Part shown: one piece after another, positions 17,453 through 25,297 of the stretch | Position numbering within the stretch: position 1 is the first letter of the stretch | Layout: each line of letters starts with the position of its first letter | From: Proteobacteria bacterium UBA2133 | GTDB lineage: Bacteria; Pseudomonadota; Gammaproteobacteria; Arenicellales; UBA868 | Assembly (NCBI GenBank): GCA_002327725.1 | Contig: DCXP01000059.1 | Span: 1 to 49,725, forward strand | Length of the DNA stretch: 49,725 nucleotides | Direction of reading: 5' to 3' | Translations under genes and position numbers: made by a program | The notes under the pieces: generated by a model | Databases searched by the model: none | Told to the model about the DNA's origin: nothing | The model's input: the letters and a program-made list of their open reading frames with translations, nothing else

Positions 17453-18582
17453 TGCGCATTGGGTTTTACGCCCCAATGAAGCCGCCCGATCACCCTTCTC
17501 CTTCGGGGGACAGAACGCTGGCGCGACTGTTGATGGAGGCGATGACGCTCGCCGGCCATGAGGTCCGGGTCATGAGCAATTTTCGCTCACTCGACATCGA
17601 AGGCGAGTTCGATCTTCAGGAAAACCTGAAGGCCCAGGGCGGGAAAGAAGCCGAGCGCATACTTAAAGGCCTCAAGAGCAGCGCGACCGAAGGAATTGAC
17701 CTTTGGTTTACCTACCACCTTTTTCACAAGGCGCCGGATTGGTTAGGGCCCGAAATTTCGAAGACACTGGGCATCCCCTACGTGGTTGCAGAAGCCTCGT
17801 ATGCGCCGAGGCAAAAGCGCGGCCCCTGGCGGGCCGGCCTTGTCCAGGTAGAGACTGCGCTTAAAAGCGCGGCGGGCGTTATCTCGCTGAACCCGCGTGA
17901 TCTTGACTGTATTCAGCCTTTTCTGGATGCCAACGCCAGGCAGGCCTCCATACTGCCCTTCACCCGGCGGCGCTCACCCTCAGGTCAGACCCGCAACGAG
18001 TCAAAACAACAGTTATCGCAAAGTCTCGGCACCGATGCGCAAGTCCCCTGGCTCATTTCCATTGCCATGATGCGTAAAGGCGACAAAGAACGCTCCTACC
18101 AGCTGCTGGCAGCCGCGCTCGCGAAGCTTACAGATCTTCACTGGCGTCTTATCGTGATCGGCGATGGCGATGCAGGCGACTCGGTCAAAAACGCGTTTGC
18201 GCCGCTTGGCGAGGACCGGGTCTATCCCGTTGGGGTGCTGGAACCCGCAGTAACTGAACAATATCTCGATGCCTCTGAACTGTTTGCGTGGCCTGCAATC
18301 AACGAAGCTTTCGGGATGGCCATGCTTGAGGCGCACCGTCACGGACTGCCGGTGGTCGCGGGATACACCGAAGGGACCGCAACCATCGTCGAAGACCAGA
18401 CGACCGGATTTCTGACAGAGCCGGAAAATGTCTCCGCGTTTGCAAAGGCAGTGCGGCGTTTGATCGAGGACCGCGGTCTGCGCGACATGCTGGGAAAAAA
18501 TGCGCAGGAAAAGTTTCTTGCAAACCACACGCTGGCGCATGGATCGCGGACCCTCGATGTGTTTTTGCGCTCGCTGACATAA
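17452..18582 (+). CDS. GT4-like glycosyltransferase, second of a coupled pair
   Basis: A 376-residue GT-B protein. Its N-terminus MRIGFYAPMKPPDHPSPSGD resembles the nucleotide-free lobe of family 4 enzymes. The C-terminal donor lobe has WLISIAMMRKGDKERSYQLL, IVIGDGDAG and the EX7E-type motif NEAFGMAMLEAHRHGLPVVA. It starts inside the stop of the preceding GT4 gene and ends 2 bases before the histidine phosphatase gene, so the three form a tight operon. The two GT4 proteins are dissimilar in their acceptor lobes, suggesting successive steps on one glycan. Confidence 0.87.
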   Translation: MRIGFYAPMKPPDHPSPSGDRTLARLLMEAMTLAGHEVRVMSNFRSLDIEGEFDLQENLKAQGGKEAERILKGLKSSATEGIDLWFTYHLFHKAPDWLGPEISKTLGIPYVVAEASYAPRQKRGPWRAGLVQVETALKSAAGVISLNPRDLDCIQPFLDANARQASILPFTRRRSPSGQTRNESKQQLSQSLGTDAQVPWLISIAMMRKGDKERSYQLLAAALAKLTDLHWRLIVIGDGDAGDSVKNAFAPLGEDRVYPVGVLEPAVTEQYLDASELFAWPAINEAFGMAMLEAHRHGLPVVAGYTEGTATIVEDQTTGFLTEPENVSAFAKAVRRLIEDRGLRDMLGKNAQEKFLANHTLAHGSRTLDVFLRSLT

Positions 18583-18584
18583 CG

Positions 18585-19172
18585 ATGAGCGAGATTCTTT
18601 TCATCCGGCATGGTCCTACCGAGTGGAACGAAGCGGGCAGAATCCAGGGAAGAACCGATGTGCCTTTGAGTGAAGCGGGCCGTGCTGAGGTTGCATCGTG
18701 GGCGCTGCCGGCACCTTATAAGCAGTGGCGCTGCTTTTGCAGCCCCCTGGCCCGCGCCCGCGATACCGCGGATCTGCTGGGTTTAAATGCACCCGAAATC
18801 ATCGACTCCCTGCAGGAGATGCAGTGGGGCGAATGGGAAGGTCACACTTTGAAAACACTGCGCGAGATCGACCCCGGGGCCTTCATCCGCAATGAAGACC
18901 GTGGCCTTGATTTTCGCCCGCCCGGTGGCGAGAGTCCGCGCGATGTGAGAACACGCCTGGAGCACTGGATCGCGACGCTCTCAGGCAATTATCTTCCCGC
19001 CGTTGCCGTCTGTCACAAAGGGTTATTGCGGGCCGCGCTCAGCCTCGCCGCCGACTGGGACATGATCGATGATCCGCCGGAAAAACTCCGTGAGTCCTGC
19101 GCCCACCTTTACCGGATCAGCGACGGTAAGCTCGCCGTCAAGCAGCTGAACATCGCCCTTAAATCTTCCTGA
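18585..19172 (+). CDS. Histidine phosphatase family protein (phosphoglycerate-mutase-like)
   Basis: A 195-residue branch-1 histidine phosphatase. The phosphohistidine is in LFIRHGPTEWNEAGRIQGR near the N-terminus. The second catalytic region is QEMQWGEWEGHTL, and the second His is in AVCHKGLLRAAL (usually SHGG). The family removes phosphate from small molecules, including sugar phosphates and nucleotide loop phosphates; the substrate here is unknown. Its position 2 bases after two glycosyltransferase genes suggests a sugar or lipid phosphate of the same pathway, which is inference. Confidence 0.88.
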   Translation: MSEILFIRHGPTEWNEAGRIQGRTDVPLSEAGRAEVASWALPAPYKQWRCFCSPLARARDTADLLGLNAPEIIDSLQEMQWGEWEGHTLKTLREIDPGAFIRNEDRGLDFRPPGGESPRDVRTRLEHWIATLSGNYLPAVAVCHKGLLRAALSLAADWDMIDDPPEKLRESCAHLYRISDGKLAVKQLNIALKSS

Positions 19173-19181
19173 GGCCTGCAG

Positions 19182-19280
19182 ATGACTTCAAAGCGCGCAC
19201 CGGACCTCGGCCTTGACCTGCCCGGTACACGGCAATCGATGCCGCTGCGCTGATGGAGAGTATGGACCGGTACGGCCGGC
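19182..19280 (+). pseudogene. Possible remnant of a truncated, frameshifted gene
   Basis: After the phosphatase stop, a GAGG site is followed by ATG at 19182 and a short frame (MTSKRAPDLGLDLPG...) that stops after 23 codons. In the -1 frame from about 19232 the sequence continues as AIDAAALMESMDRYGRLTVS and runs on into the 3' end of the convergent acetyltransferase gene. This reads like the first 35 or so codons of a lost gene with one frameshift. No family was recognised. Confidence 0.25.
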
Positions 19281-19727
19281 TCACGGTGTCTCCTCAGCAA
19301 GCCACTTCTGCACCAGTTGCACATCGCCGTCGCGGTAGTTGAGCCGGCCGTAAAACCCGCGCACGGCGAGGTTGTCGTGCCGGATCAACGCCTGAATCTT
19401 GGGTACGTCCCGCGCCCGCATCCACACCTCGGCCTGCTCCATGAGCGCCCGTCCGATACCCCGGTGGCGATACCGCGAATCCACCGCGAGGTAATAGACC
19501 CAGCCGCGGTGTCCATCACACCCCATCATCACGCTGCCGCAAAGTACCTGGCGACAGACTGCGACCCGCAGTTGTGATGACGGGTTCTCAAGACATTGAC
19601 GGATGTCATCGCCAGGGTCGTTCCAGGGTCGGAGCAGATCACAATCGTGCCAAAGCTGCACCAGAGACTCGTGATCCGAAGGCAGGTACGCCCTGAATTC
19701 GACCCGTGGCTCAGGCGATGGGTTCAT
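19281..19727 (-). CDS. GNAT acetyltransferase, YpeA-like
   Basis: A 148-residue N-acetyltransferase close in layout to E. coli YpeA: LWHDCDLLRPWNDPGDDI near the N-terminus, GCDGHRGWVYYLAVDSRYR, then the acetyl-CoA loop HRGIGRALMEQAE and the C-terminal FYGRLNYRDGDVQ. The acceptor is unknown. A longer frame starts at 19778, but the ATG at 19727 overlaps the upstream stop as ATGA, which is the classic coupled arrangement and begins directly at the fold. Last gene of the maoC-GT-GT-acetyltransferase run; it could modify a sugar or protein, but nothing shows this. Confidence 0.87.
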   Translation of the reverse strand: MNPSPEPRVEFRAYLPSDHESLVQLWHDCDLLRPWNDPGDDIRQCLENPSSQLRVAVCRQVLCGSVMMGCDGHRGWVYYLAVDSRYRHRGIGRALMEQAEVWMRARDVPKIQALIRHDNLAVRGFYGRLNYRDGDVQLVQKWLAEETP

Positions 19728-20857
19728 ACCAGGAGATACTCCTTGAGCGCTTTCGCTGTCTGCGCCGCACCATCGCATCGCTTGGATGCGAAGCGTTGTG
19801 GCCCGGAGTCGAGCAGAGCGTCGATCCTGGCTGCAAGCGCACCACCATCAAGATCACGTTCATCCATCACCTGCGCCCTGCCGATACCCGACAGCCGCCC
19901 GGCACGGACGGGTTGTTCGGTCTCACCCCCTTCGCCGGTAAAGGGGGACAAAAGCGCAGGAGCCCCGCTCGCTAAAAGGTCAACAACGCTGTTGTACCCG
20001 GCCTGTGACACCGATAACCGGCAATTGCCCAGCAGACCACGAAAATCCGGGCGATTCGCCTCTACGGTCAGCTGATCACCGCCGATTTGTCGGAGCCGGG
20101 CGACAAAAGCCGGCTCGGGCCGGGCCCCGGCCAGGATCCGCCAGGGTACCTCCTGGTGTCTTGAAAGCGAACCCGCTTCGGCCGCCGCAAGATAGAGAGA
20201 CTCTCCCGCGCTGCCGCCGCCGGCAGAGACCAGCACCTCGGGTTCCGAGTGCAGCGGCGCCTGACCCGGCGTCTTCGTTGCGCTATCCACGAAACCCGTG
20301 TAACTGAGCAAATCTGCGATCTCGCCCGCTTGGCTGAACGAATCACCAAACGGTATAAAACGCTCCTCACCATGGATCAGCACCTTTTCATAGTACTGCC
20401 GTAACCATGCAATCGTTTCCGCCTCGCGCTCCCGGGAGCGCCGCTGAACGCTGTCACGCACCGAGCAGATGACCGGGGTCCTGGCGGTGCCGGCCGCCTC
20501 AAGCAACGGAAGCAGTTCAAAGCGAAACCGGCGCCGGCCAAAAGGAAAGAGTTCTGTAACCAGTGCCTGGGGCCGAACTTCATGAAAGATCTCAAGAAGT
20601 TTATCGGCCCGAACTTTTTGTATCTTTTCGTTGAGTGGTCCGCCGTTGCGGTCTACCACCTGCGAGAATGAAAGATCCGCACTTTTGAGCGGTTCCAGCT
20701 GATGAATCCTGAGCGCATCGTCAGAATCCAGGTCAACGGGCAGTCCGCCGCTGACGACCTCGGCGTGCAAACCCTGATCCAGGCATGCCTGCGCGATTGC
20801 CGCCGTCCGGCGAAGATGGCCGATGCCAAGCAGGTGCTGAACGTAGAACAGAATCAA
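19724..20857 (-). CDS. MurG/COG4671-like glycosyltransferase
   Basis: A 377-residue GT-B fold protein resembling predicted glycosyltransferases with a MurG-like donor domain. The N-terminal loop is FYVQHLLGIGHLRRTAAIAQ. The C-terminal half has VLVSAGGGSAGESL, then the donor-site region SVSQAGYNSVVDLLASGAPA with LLSPFTGEGGETEQPVRA. The N-x-V-x-D-L and E-x-E-Q signatures match MurG-type UDP-sugar binding. It lacks membrane helices. It begins 23 bases after a related gene, so the pair may be an old duplication, though the sequences have diverged strongly. Substrate unknown. Confidence 0.82.
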   Translation of the reverse strand: MILFYVQHLLGIGHLRRTAAIAQACLDQGLHAEVVSGGLPVDLDSDDALRIHQLEPLKSADLSFSQVVDRNGGPLNEKIQKVRADKLLEIFHEVRPQALVTELFPFGRRRFRFELLPLLEAAGTARTPVICSVRDSVQRRSREREAETIAWLRQYYEKVLIHGEERFIPFGDSFSQAGEIADLLSYTGFVDSATKTPGQAPLHSEPEVLVSAGGGSAGESLYLAAAEAGSLSRHQEVPWRILAGARPEPAFVARLRQIGGDQLTVEANRPDFRGLLGNCRLSVSQAGYNSVVDLLASGAPALLSPFTGEGGETEQPVRAGRLSGIGRAQVMDERDLDGGALAARIDALLDSGPQRFASKRCDGAAQTAKALKEYLLV

Positions 20858-20880
20858 AGCGCCGGCCCGGCCACGCGCCG

Positions 20881-22086
20881 TCAGGCGATATCCTGGCGCC
20901 TGATCTTTTGCTCTGAAAGAAGCACGCTTGTGCGCTCGCAGATGATCCCAAGGCCCGACAGGACTTTGTCTGCCCCGGCTGCAGAAGGCAGGGGCTGATG
21001 CTCCAGCCTGCGCAGGGCCTGCGCCATCGCATCAGCAGAACGATCACCATCGCCATCCAGCATCGAGGCATATCCCAGCGAGGCTGCGCGGTGGGCGCGC
21101 AGCGTCTGCTCCATACGGGGAGTGGAGCGGGGAATCAGCAGAGCCGGCTTATCCAGCGAGAGGATTTCACAGAAGGTGTTATAGCCGCCCATCGCCACGA
21201 CCCCGGCCGCGCGGTTCATCAGGAGTTCCATATTGGCATTGAAGATGATGGTCTGAACGCCCTCGAGTGCGGCGGATCGAAGTTGGAACTGCTGCCTCAG
21301 CGCCTGCGACATGAAAGGGCCCAGCACAATCACCACGGGCTTTGCAGGCCTGGGCTTTTGCTCGAGCGCACTCAGCACCCAGTCGACCAGGGTCTCGCCG
21401 TCCCCGCCGCCGCCGGGTGTCACCAGAATAAATGGCTCATGCGGAAGATTCACCGGGGCTTTGGCAATCGATGGGACCGCACGCTCCAGATAACCGGTAT
21501 AGACCATTCTCTTAAGGCCTGCATCACTGACCCCGAGTTCCGCCAGTGGATTACCCATGAATCTCGAGCCGAATACCCAGATCTCGTCATACCATGCCTC
21601 GAGATTTCTGGGCGTACCCCGGTGATCCCACTCTTTCTTGAGGAGCACCGGATCATCGAGAATATCGCGAAGCCCCAACACCGTCGGCACGCCTTTTGCG
21701 CGAAGCGTGTTGAGTGTTTCCGTTACTTCCCCTCGAAGCCCCAGGGGCTCTTTATCCACCATAAACAAATCTGGAGCAAATGTATTGGCAGTCTGCCGGA
21801 TGATCGAGCCTCGCAGCTGCAGGGTCTGCGACAGGTCAATATGGTCTGACAGCGAGGTGTAGTCGCCGCCCCGCAGTTTCACCACGCCCGGGATCCGCAC
21901 GAAATCGACGCGGCTCTTGAAGTCGAAACTGCCGATGATGGGTGACCCCGAAACGATGAGTACTTTCAGGCCCGCGAAGTGATCGACCAGGGCATGGGCA
22001 ATTGTCCGGCAGCGGCGCAGGTGTCCGAGCCCGAAAGAATCGTGGCTGTAAATCAGGACACGTTTACCGTTCAGAGCATCATTCAT
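20881..22086 (-). CDS. COG4671-type predicted glycosyltransferase
   Basis: A 401-residue protein of the predicted-glycosyltransferase group COG4671. Landmarks are VLIYSHDSFGLGHLRRCRTI, LIVSGSPIIGSFDFKSRVDF, PDLFMVDKEPLGLRGE, PTVLGLRDILDDP, ILVTPGGGGDGETLVDW and the MurG-like VAMGGYNTFCEILSLDKPAL followed by IPRSTPRMEQTLRA. I chose the ATG at 22086 because GGGGA lies 8 bases upstream; ATG 22095 is possible. It overlaps the end of the MaoC gene by 8 bases, so coupling is likely. The biochemical role of this group is not established. Confidence 0.85.
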   Translation of the reverse strand: MNDALNGKRVLIYSHDSFGLGHLRRCRTIAHALVDHFAGLKVLIVSGSPIIGSFDFKSRVDFVRIPGVVKLRGGDYTSLSDHIDLSQTLQLRGSIIRQTANTFAPDLFMVDKEPLGLRGEVTETLNTLRAKGVPTVLGLRDILDDPVLLKKEWDHRGTPRNLEAWYDEIWVFGSRFMGNPLAELGVSDAGLKRMVYTGYLERAVPSIAKAPVNLPHEPFILVTPGGGGDGETLVDWVLSALEQKPRPAKPVVIVLGPFMSQALRQQFQLRSAALEGVQTIIFNANMELLMNRAAGVVAMGGYNTFCEILSLDKPALLIPRSTPRMEQTLRAHRAASLGYASMLDGDGDRSADAMAQALRRLEHQPLPSAAGADKVLSGLGIICERTSVLLSEQKIRRQDIA

Positions 22087-22546
22087 CGGATTCATCCCCG
22101 GTTGATGCTCTCGTTGCCACCATGATCTTGCCTGCCGCGCTTGCCACCTCGACATCCTGCTGGTTGCTGCAGCTGCAGGAGAGCCCTATCACCCCGCCCT
22201 GAAACCTGGCTTTATCGGCCATGTCGGTCACTGTCCACAGGGCACGCAGCGTGTCCCCTGGCTTTACCGGTGCGAGAAAGCGGCAGCTGTGCTCAAGATA
22301 GGCAATGGCGGTTCCTGAAAAGTAGATGCCCACAGGTGCTGCAACAAACGCGCTGGTAAACGGGCCGTGCAGGATGCGCCCGCCGAAACGCGACTGGCTG
22401 GCGAAAGTTTCATCGACGTGCAGCGGGTTGAAATCACCAAACAGGCCCGCCGCCGTGACCAGATGGGTCTCGGTAATGGTGAGTACATAGTCAAACTCAT
22501 CGCCCACGCTGACTTCATCGTAGGCCCTGCCCTGTGGAATCCGCAC
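22079..22546 (-). CDS. MaoC-like hot-dog dehydratase
   Basis: A 155-residue single hot-dog protein. The R-specific enoyl-CoA hydratase motif is seen as AGLFGDFNPLHVDETFASQS, followed by RFGGRILHGPFTSAFV, with Asp and His in place. Members hydrate enoyl-CoA or similar thioesters. It opens the operon that continues with two glycosyltransferases and an acetyltransferase. This is an odd companion: either it makes a hydroxyacyl group that decorates the glycan, or the gene order is accidental. Confidence 0.88.
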   Translation of the reverse strand: MRIPQGRAYDEVSVGDEFDYVLTITETHLVTAAGLFGDFNPLHVDETFASQSRFGGRILHGPFTSAFVAAPVGIYFSGTAIAYLEHSCRFLAPVKPGDTLRALWTVTDMADKARFQGGVIGLSCSCSNQQDVEVASAAGKIMVATRASTGDESDE

Positions 22547-22694
22547 ACCACTCTCCCCAACGGTATCCGTCGAACCGGATTATAAGCCGGGTATCGGGAG
22601 CGCCCCGCTACCGCGGTTCCCCGCCCACGGTGACTCCACCGGAAGTTTACCGAGATCAGTTCCGGCGTCCGGGGTTTTGATACTGTAGCGTCCC

Positions 22695-23118
22695 ATGGAA
22701 AGTGGATTTCCAATTGCGGGCATGCGTCTGAAAGACGCCTATCCCCACCCCGTCAGCCGGGTGCAGGTGATCGAAACCCATATCGCGCGGGTGATTCTGA
22801 CAGGAAGATTTGCCTACAAAATCAAGAAGGCGGTCAACTTCAGCTTCGTCGATTTCTCGACCCTGGGCAAAAGAAAATACTTCTGCGATGAACAAGCCCG
22901 TCTCAACCAGCGCCTCGGCTGCGGTCCGGGCCCACTCCGGCCTCGAACGCAAGCGCCAGCGCAGAACGCGAGACGCATCCGATGCGGACGGTGCCGTGCT
23001 CGCACTACCGTTCACTGATAACGAACCTTTGACCCCGGCCGAGCGTGAACTCAGTCTCCACTTGGGAGATCGCCCATATGAGCCAGAAGCACTCTGGCAG
23101 GATTTGAACCTCACCTGA
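22695..23118 (+). pseudogene. Remnant of a bifunctional aminoglycoside phosphotransferase/ATP-binding protein gene
   Basis: The first frame (from ATG 22695) carries the conserved N-terminus of this family: AYPHPVSRVQVIETHIARVI, then FAYKIKKAVNFSFVDFSTLG and CDEQARLNQRL. After about 22920 the likeness stops. In the +1 frame up to 23118 there is a typical family C-terminus, RDASDADGAVLA with EPLTPAERE. The kinase core and the Walker A ATPase domain, roughly 350-400 codons by family length (about 500), are missing, and the two ends are out of frame. Internal deletion plus frameshift explains this. It is almost certainly non-functional. Confidence 0.75.
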
Positions 23119-23172
23119 CAGAAACCGATAAAGCCGTTAGGATTGCCGTCTCACTGATCGGGAGGTGTCGCT

Positions 23173-24792
23173 GTGCCCATATTCGAAGCGCAGCTCGAAA
23201 AAGACCGCGCCAACTTTGAACCGCTGACACCGGTCAGTTTTCTGCGGCGGGCTGCGCAGGTGGTCCCGTCTCATACGGCCATCATCCACGGCCAGCGCCG
23301 CTACTCTTACGCACAATTTCTGGAACGCTCGTCGCGGCTCGCCAATGCGCTGGCAGCCCGGGGGATCGGTCCCGGGGACTGTGTCGCCATCATGGGAGCC
23401 AATACCCCGGAGATGCTGGAGGCGCATAACGGCGTGCCGATGCTGGGCGCGGTACTGAACTCGCTCAACATCCGGCTCGATGCCAGAACCATCGCCTTTA
23501 TTCTGGAGCACGGTGAGGCAAAAGCACTCCTGACCGACCGGGCGTTCTCCGGGGTCATTCAGGAGGCACTTGCGCTCATCGAACGCGAACCGCTCGTCAT
23601 TGATATTGATGACTCCGAAAGCCAGGGCGGTGAGCTCCTCGGCGAGACGGACTACGAGACCTTTATTGCGGCGGGTGCTGGCGCATTCCCCGCAGGCCAG
23701 CCCGGGGATGAATGGCAGGCGCTGTCGCTGCTGTATACCTCTGGCACCACCGGCAATCCCAAGGGCTGTGTCTACCACCACCGCGGCGCGTATCTCAACG
23801 CACTCGGCAACATGTCGACCATGGAACTTAACCGTGAATCGGTATACCTGTGGACCCTGCCGATGTTTCACTGTGACGGATGGACATTCACCTGGGCGGT
23901 GACGGCGGCCTTGGCCACCCATGTCTGCCTGCGCGCGGTGGAACCCGCCGCAGTGTTTTCGTCTATTGCAGAGAACGGCGTTAGCCATATGTGCGGTGCC
24001 CCGATTGTCATGAATATGCTGGCGAATGCCCCGCGCGAGGTCAAAACCCCTTTTCCCCAGACGGTGGAGATCGCCACGGGCGGCGCCGCTCCGCCTTCTG
24101 CCGTGATCGAGGCCATGGAGGCTGATGGGTTCCATGTCACCCATCTATACGGCCTTACCGAAACCTATGGCCCGGCAACGGTTTGTATTCCGCAGGAAGA
24201 CTGGCCGGCACTGGCGCCGCAGGAGCGCTCGTCCCGGATGGCCCGCCAGGGTGTGCACTACGGCACGCTGGAAAACGCCAGCGTGAAGAATCCCGATACC
24301 ATGGAAGATGTCCCGTGGGATGGGGACACCTTCGGCGAAGTGATGATCCGCGGCAACACCGTCATGAAGGGCTACCTTAAGAACGCGGATGCAACACAGG
24401 CGGCCTTTGCCGGCGGCTGGTTTCACAGCGGCGATATCGCGGTGCGCCACCCGGACGGTTATATCGAGATCAAGGACCGGTCCAAAGACATCATTATCTC
24501 CGGCGGAGAAAACATCTCGAGCCTCGAGGTTGAAGAGACGCTGTACCGCCACCCCAAAGTGCTGGAAGCCGCGGTCGTCGCAAGACCGGATGAGACCTGG
24601 GGTGAAAGTCCCTGTGCGTTCGTGACCCTGCACGAAGGAGAACAGGTGGAACCCCAGGAGCTCATGGATTTCTGCCGTGACAACATGGCGCACTACAAGG
24701 CGCCGCGCACGGTGGTCTTTGGCGAACTGCCGAAAACCTCAACGGGAAAAATTCAGAAGTTCGTTCTACGGGAAAAGGCGCAGAATCTCTAA
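23173..24792 (+). CDS. Acyl-CoA synthetase (AMP-forming fatty-acid or related acid-CoA ligase)
   Basis: A 539-residue adenylate-forming enzyme that activates a carboxylic acid to its CoA thioester. The P-loop-like LLYTSGTTGNPKGCVYHHRG is near residue 190, YGLTETYGPATVC follows the acyl-binding region, the hinge is GWFHSGDIAVRHPDGYIEIK, and the catalytic Lys is in PKTSTGKIQKFVLRE. The form resembles medium/long-chain and methylmercaptopropionate-type ligases; the acid cannot be fixed from sequence. The GTG at 23173 is 5 bases after a perfect GGAGGTG site (23161-23167), a strong reason for this start. It lies alone, convergent with the MOSC gene. Confidence 0.92.
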   Translation: MPIFEAQLEKDRANFEPLTPVSFLRRAAQVVPSHTAIIHGQRRYSYAQFLERSSRLANALAARGIGPGDCVAIMGANTPEMLEAHNGVPMLGAVLNSLNIRLDARTIAFILEHGEAKALLTDRAFSGVIQEALALIEREPLVIDIDDSESQGGELLGETDYETFIAAGAGAFPAGQPGDEWQALSLLYTSGTTGNPKGCVYHHRGAYLNALGNMSTMELNRESVYLWTLPMFHCDGWTFTWAVTAALATHVCLRAVEPAAVFSSIAENGVSHMCGAPIVMNMLANAPREVKTPFPQTVEIATGGAAPPSAVIEAMEADGFHVTHLYGLTETYGPATVCIPQEDWPALAPQERSSRMARQGVHYGTLENASVKNPDTMEDVPWDGDTFGEVMIRGNTVMKGYLKNADATQAAFAGGWFHSGDIAVRHPDGYIEIKDRSKDIIISGGENISSLEVEETLYRHPKVLEAAVVARPDETWGESPCAFVTLHEGEQVEPQELMDFCRDNMAHYKAPRTVVFGELPKTSTGKIQKFVLREKAQNL

Positions 24793-24829
24793 GCCGCCTG
24801 GTAGCGCGAAGGTTTCCCCCAAACCCCGA

Positions 24830-25285
24830 TCACCCGCCCGGGCTTACGGCATCGCCCGGCCGGATCGCTCCGCCCGCCAGAATCTCGCAGCGCAGTCCCC
24901 CTTTATGGGTCAACTGTTTAACGAGTCCTGGAATCCCGAGGCGCTTCTGCAGGTAGGCACACGGCTCGCAGAGTTTTACGCCCCGTAACTGAACCTCGCC
25001 GACCGTGAATATCCGGCCTTTGAGGGAATTGAGGCGAATTCCCCTGGTGATCACATTCCGGCGAAAGGCCGTCACCGGCAGGTCGGTGGAAAACACCTGA
25101 TTGAATTCATCGATGGCTTCGGATTCGATAAGCGTCAACTGGGTTTCGGGCGATACACCGAAAGTGCAGTAACGGTCGCCTTCGAGCCCGGCCCCCGCCG
25201 TAGCCACTGCTTCGGGAACCTCGCGAATGGCTCCACCCTCAGCCGCCGAAAGGCACACAAGCACGACCTCAGCCGGGGACCGCAT
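24830..25285 (-). CDS. MOSC-domain protein
   Basis: A MOSC fold protein of about 151 residues (C-terminal domain of molybdenum-cofactor sulfurase). Visible parts are GAGLEGDRYCTFGVSPETQL, AFRRNVITRGIRLN, FTVGEVQLRG and the conserved cysteines in VKLCEPCAYLQKR. Stand-alone MOSC proteins are thought to handle sulfur, cofactors or reactive nitrogen/oxygen groups; no function can be assigned. A GTG at 25294 would add three residues. It follows pccB by only 3-12 bases, so it is a member of the propionate operon. Confidence 0.85.
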   Translation of the reverse strand: MRSPAEVVLVCLSAAEGGAIREVPEAVATAGAGLEGDRYCTFGVSPETQLTLIESEAIDEFNQVFSTDLPVTAFRRNVITRGIRLNSLKGRIFTVGEVQLRGVKLCEPCAYLQKRLGIPGLVKQLTHKGGLRCEILAGGAIRPGDAVSPGG

Positions 25286-25297
25286 ACCGGTCACCGC

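Noticed and set aside
23137..24144. 335-codon open frame on the minus strand
   Set aside because: Antisense to the acyl-CoA ligase gene, which has a perfect ribosome site and complete motifs.
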